A DNA stretch of 6,705 nucleotides from contig CAMWUF010000058.1 of NCBI GenBank assembly GCA_947177375.1, positions 1 through 6,705 of the forward strand. The letters run 5' to 3'. The notes under the pieces were generated by a model, which worked only from the letters and a program-made list of their open reading frames with translations, did not search any database and was not told the DNA's origin. Shown piece by piece: positions 6,337-6,705 of the stretch (positions within the stretch are counted from its first letter, which is position 1; every line of letters starts with the position of its first letter). The translations under genes and the position numbers were made by a program. The DNA comes from an uncultured Ruminococcus sp. (lineage in GTDB: Bacteria > Bacillota > Clostridia > Oscillospirales > Ruminococcaceae).

Positions 6337-6678
6337 GTATCTGTAGAAAGGTTTAAACAAAGGATTTGGGAGCTTTTTGATGAACTTTCTAGTGAATGTA
6401 AAGACCTTGGCATTTCTTATTATAATACTGAGACATATGATAGCCTTGATTCTATTAAAAATGCTAGCGATATCTCATATTCAACAAAGCTGTTCGGATT
6501 TAGGGCAGGTTTTGCTTATTACAGAGATAAATACTATAACAGCTTTTTACAGCTATATGAGCAAGTAAAAGAAGGCTTTTTAGGGTGTTCGTACATTGCG
6601 TACATTGATGTTATATTTAAAGATAACATGACAGGTTGGACAGAACTTAGTGCAAGCATAGATTATGATGCTGATTGA
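5866..6678 (+). CDS. YwqG/DUF1963 family protein, copy 2
   Basis: This 270-residue soluble paralogue of the preceding gene has the same motif order: GTTKLGGLPDLPPSVDYP, LPLVCQINCEELAPF, VPKKGIIYIFWNDEDPG, LRVYYWDG, TKLFGFRAG and the shared end NMTGWTEL/ASIDYDAD. The first 157 residues are about 88% identical to copy 1. The remainder diverges strongly and is six residues longer, mainly around the strand after TKLFGFRAG (copy 2 has YYRDKYYNSFLQL and an inserted VKEGFLG segment). Both reading frames are intact, so neither copy looks like a pseudogene. Start TTG is chosen from the conserved leader and the TAG just upstream. Codon use again includes many ATA isoleucines (8 of 22). Function is unknown; a tandem pair with a constant N-terminal and a variable C-terminal half would suit recognition of different partners (inference). 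Confidence 0.82.
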   Translation: MNEEIYNKEYYTKEIQKMLDEMKANTSISIVFHEEECKTIPIGTTKLGGLPDLPPSVDYPECEAYSIFPNIKLPLVCQINCEELAPFLESESRVPKKGIIYIFWNDEDPGYAMKQYGIHALRVYYWDGNTSNLVRKQADEKTKIRPEKKVTFSKYEEVSVERFKQRIWELFDELSSECKDLGISYYNTETYDSLDSIKNASDISYSTKLFGFRAGFAYYRDKYYNSFLQLYEQVKEGFLGCSYIAYIDVIFKDNMTGWTELSASIDYDAD

Positions 6679-6682
6679 TATT

Positions 6683-6694
6683 TCTATGCATAGA
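6683..6694. repeat. 12-bp perfect palindrome just after DUF1963 copy 2
   Basis: TCTATGCATAGA is a perfect self-complementary dodecamer starting 4 nt after the TGA at 6676-6678. It has no loop, so it is a DNA-binding-type dyad rather than a terminator hairpin. It could be an operator for a gene beyond the window or chance in AT-rich DNA. Confidence 0.3.
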
Positions 6695-6705
6695 TAACTT
6701 TATGT

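Noticed and set aside
5421..6568. Alternative + frame peptides at 5421-5705 and 6377-6568
   Set aside because: They lie in another frame of the DUF1963 genes, with no RBS and no family resemblance.
1..6705. CRISPR array, tRNA or rRNA gene
   Set aside because: No regularly spaced short repeats and no tRNA- or rRNA-like sequence were seen; the window is almost fully protein-coding.

Overview
The window reads as chromosome of an AT-rich, Gram-positive, obligately anaerobic member of the Bacillota, most likely a gut or rumen Clostridia, perhaps Ruminococcus-like. This rests on low GC, strong AGGAGG-type ribosome binding sites, an alanine racemase typical of Firmicutes, and oxygen-sensitive iron-sulfur enzymes of the 2-hydroxyacyl-CoA dehydratase activase type. 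The species cannot be named from the sequence. All supported genes lie on the + strand; nothing convincing is on the - strand.

Layout. (1) Bases 2-634 are the C-terminal 210 codons of alanine racemase (alr), with the start outside the window. (2) Bases 635-753 are a short AT-rich gap with two dyads and the ribosome binding site that sets the next start at 754. (3) Bases 754-3678 encode a 974-residue protein with two tandem BcrAD/BadFG activase (ASKHA ATPase) domains, a four-cysteine linker and a DUF2229 domain. (4) Bases 3702-4961 encode a 419-residue HgdB/COG3581-like protein. Together (3) and (4) correspond to the single ~1400-residue fused protein commonly seen in Clostridia, here split into two genes. 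(5) Bases 4958-5752 and 5866-6678 are tandem paralogues of the YwqG/DUF1963 family, about 88% identical over the first 157 residues and much more divergent after that. Both use a TTG start behind a duplicated AGGGG leader.

How they fit. Genes (3) and (4) form one ATP-driven electron-transfer system. By analogy with HgdC and the double-cubane cluster proteins, the tandem activase domains hydrolyse ATP and pass low-potential electrons to an iron-sulfur active site built by the DUF2229 and HgdB-like parts. The substrate is unknown. The DUF1963 pair is joined to this operon by a 4-nt stop/start overlap, but its codon use differs sharply: ATA isoleucine codons are frequent there and absent or nearly absent upstream. 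It therefore looks like a later insertion. The duplicated leader even supplies the last codons of the HgdB-like gene. The most interesting points are this junction, the mosaic tandem duplication and the split, cysteine-rich reductase.
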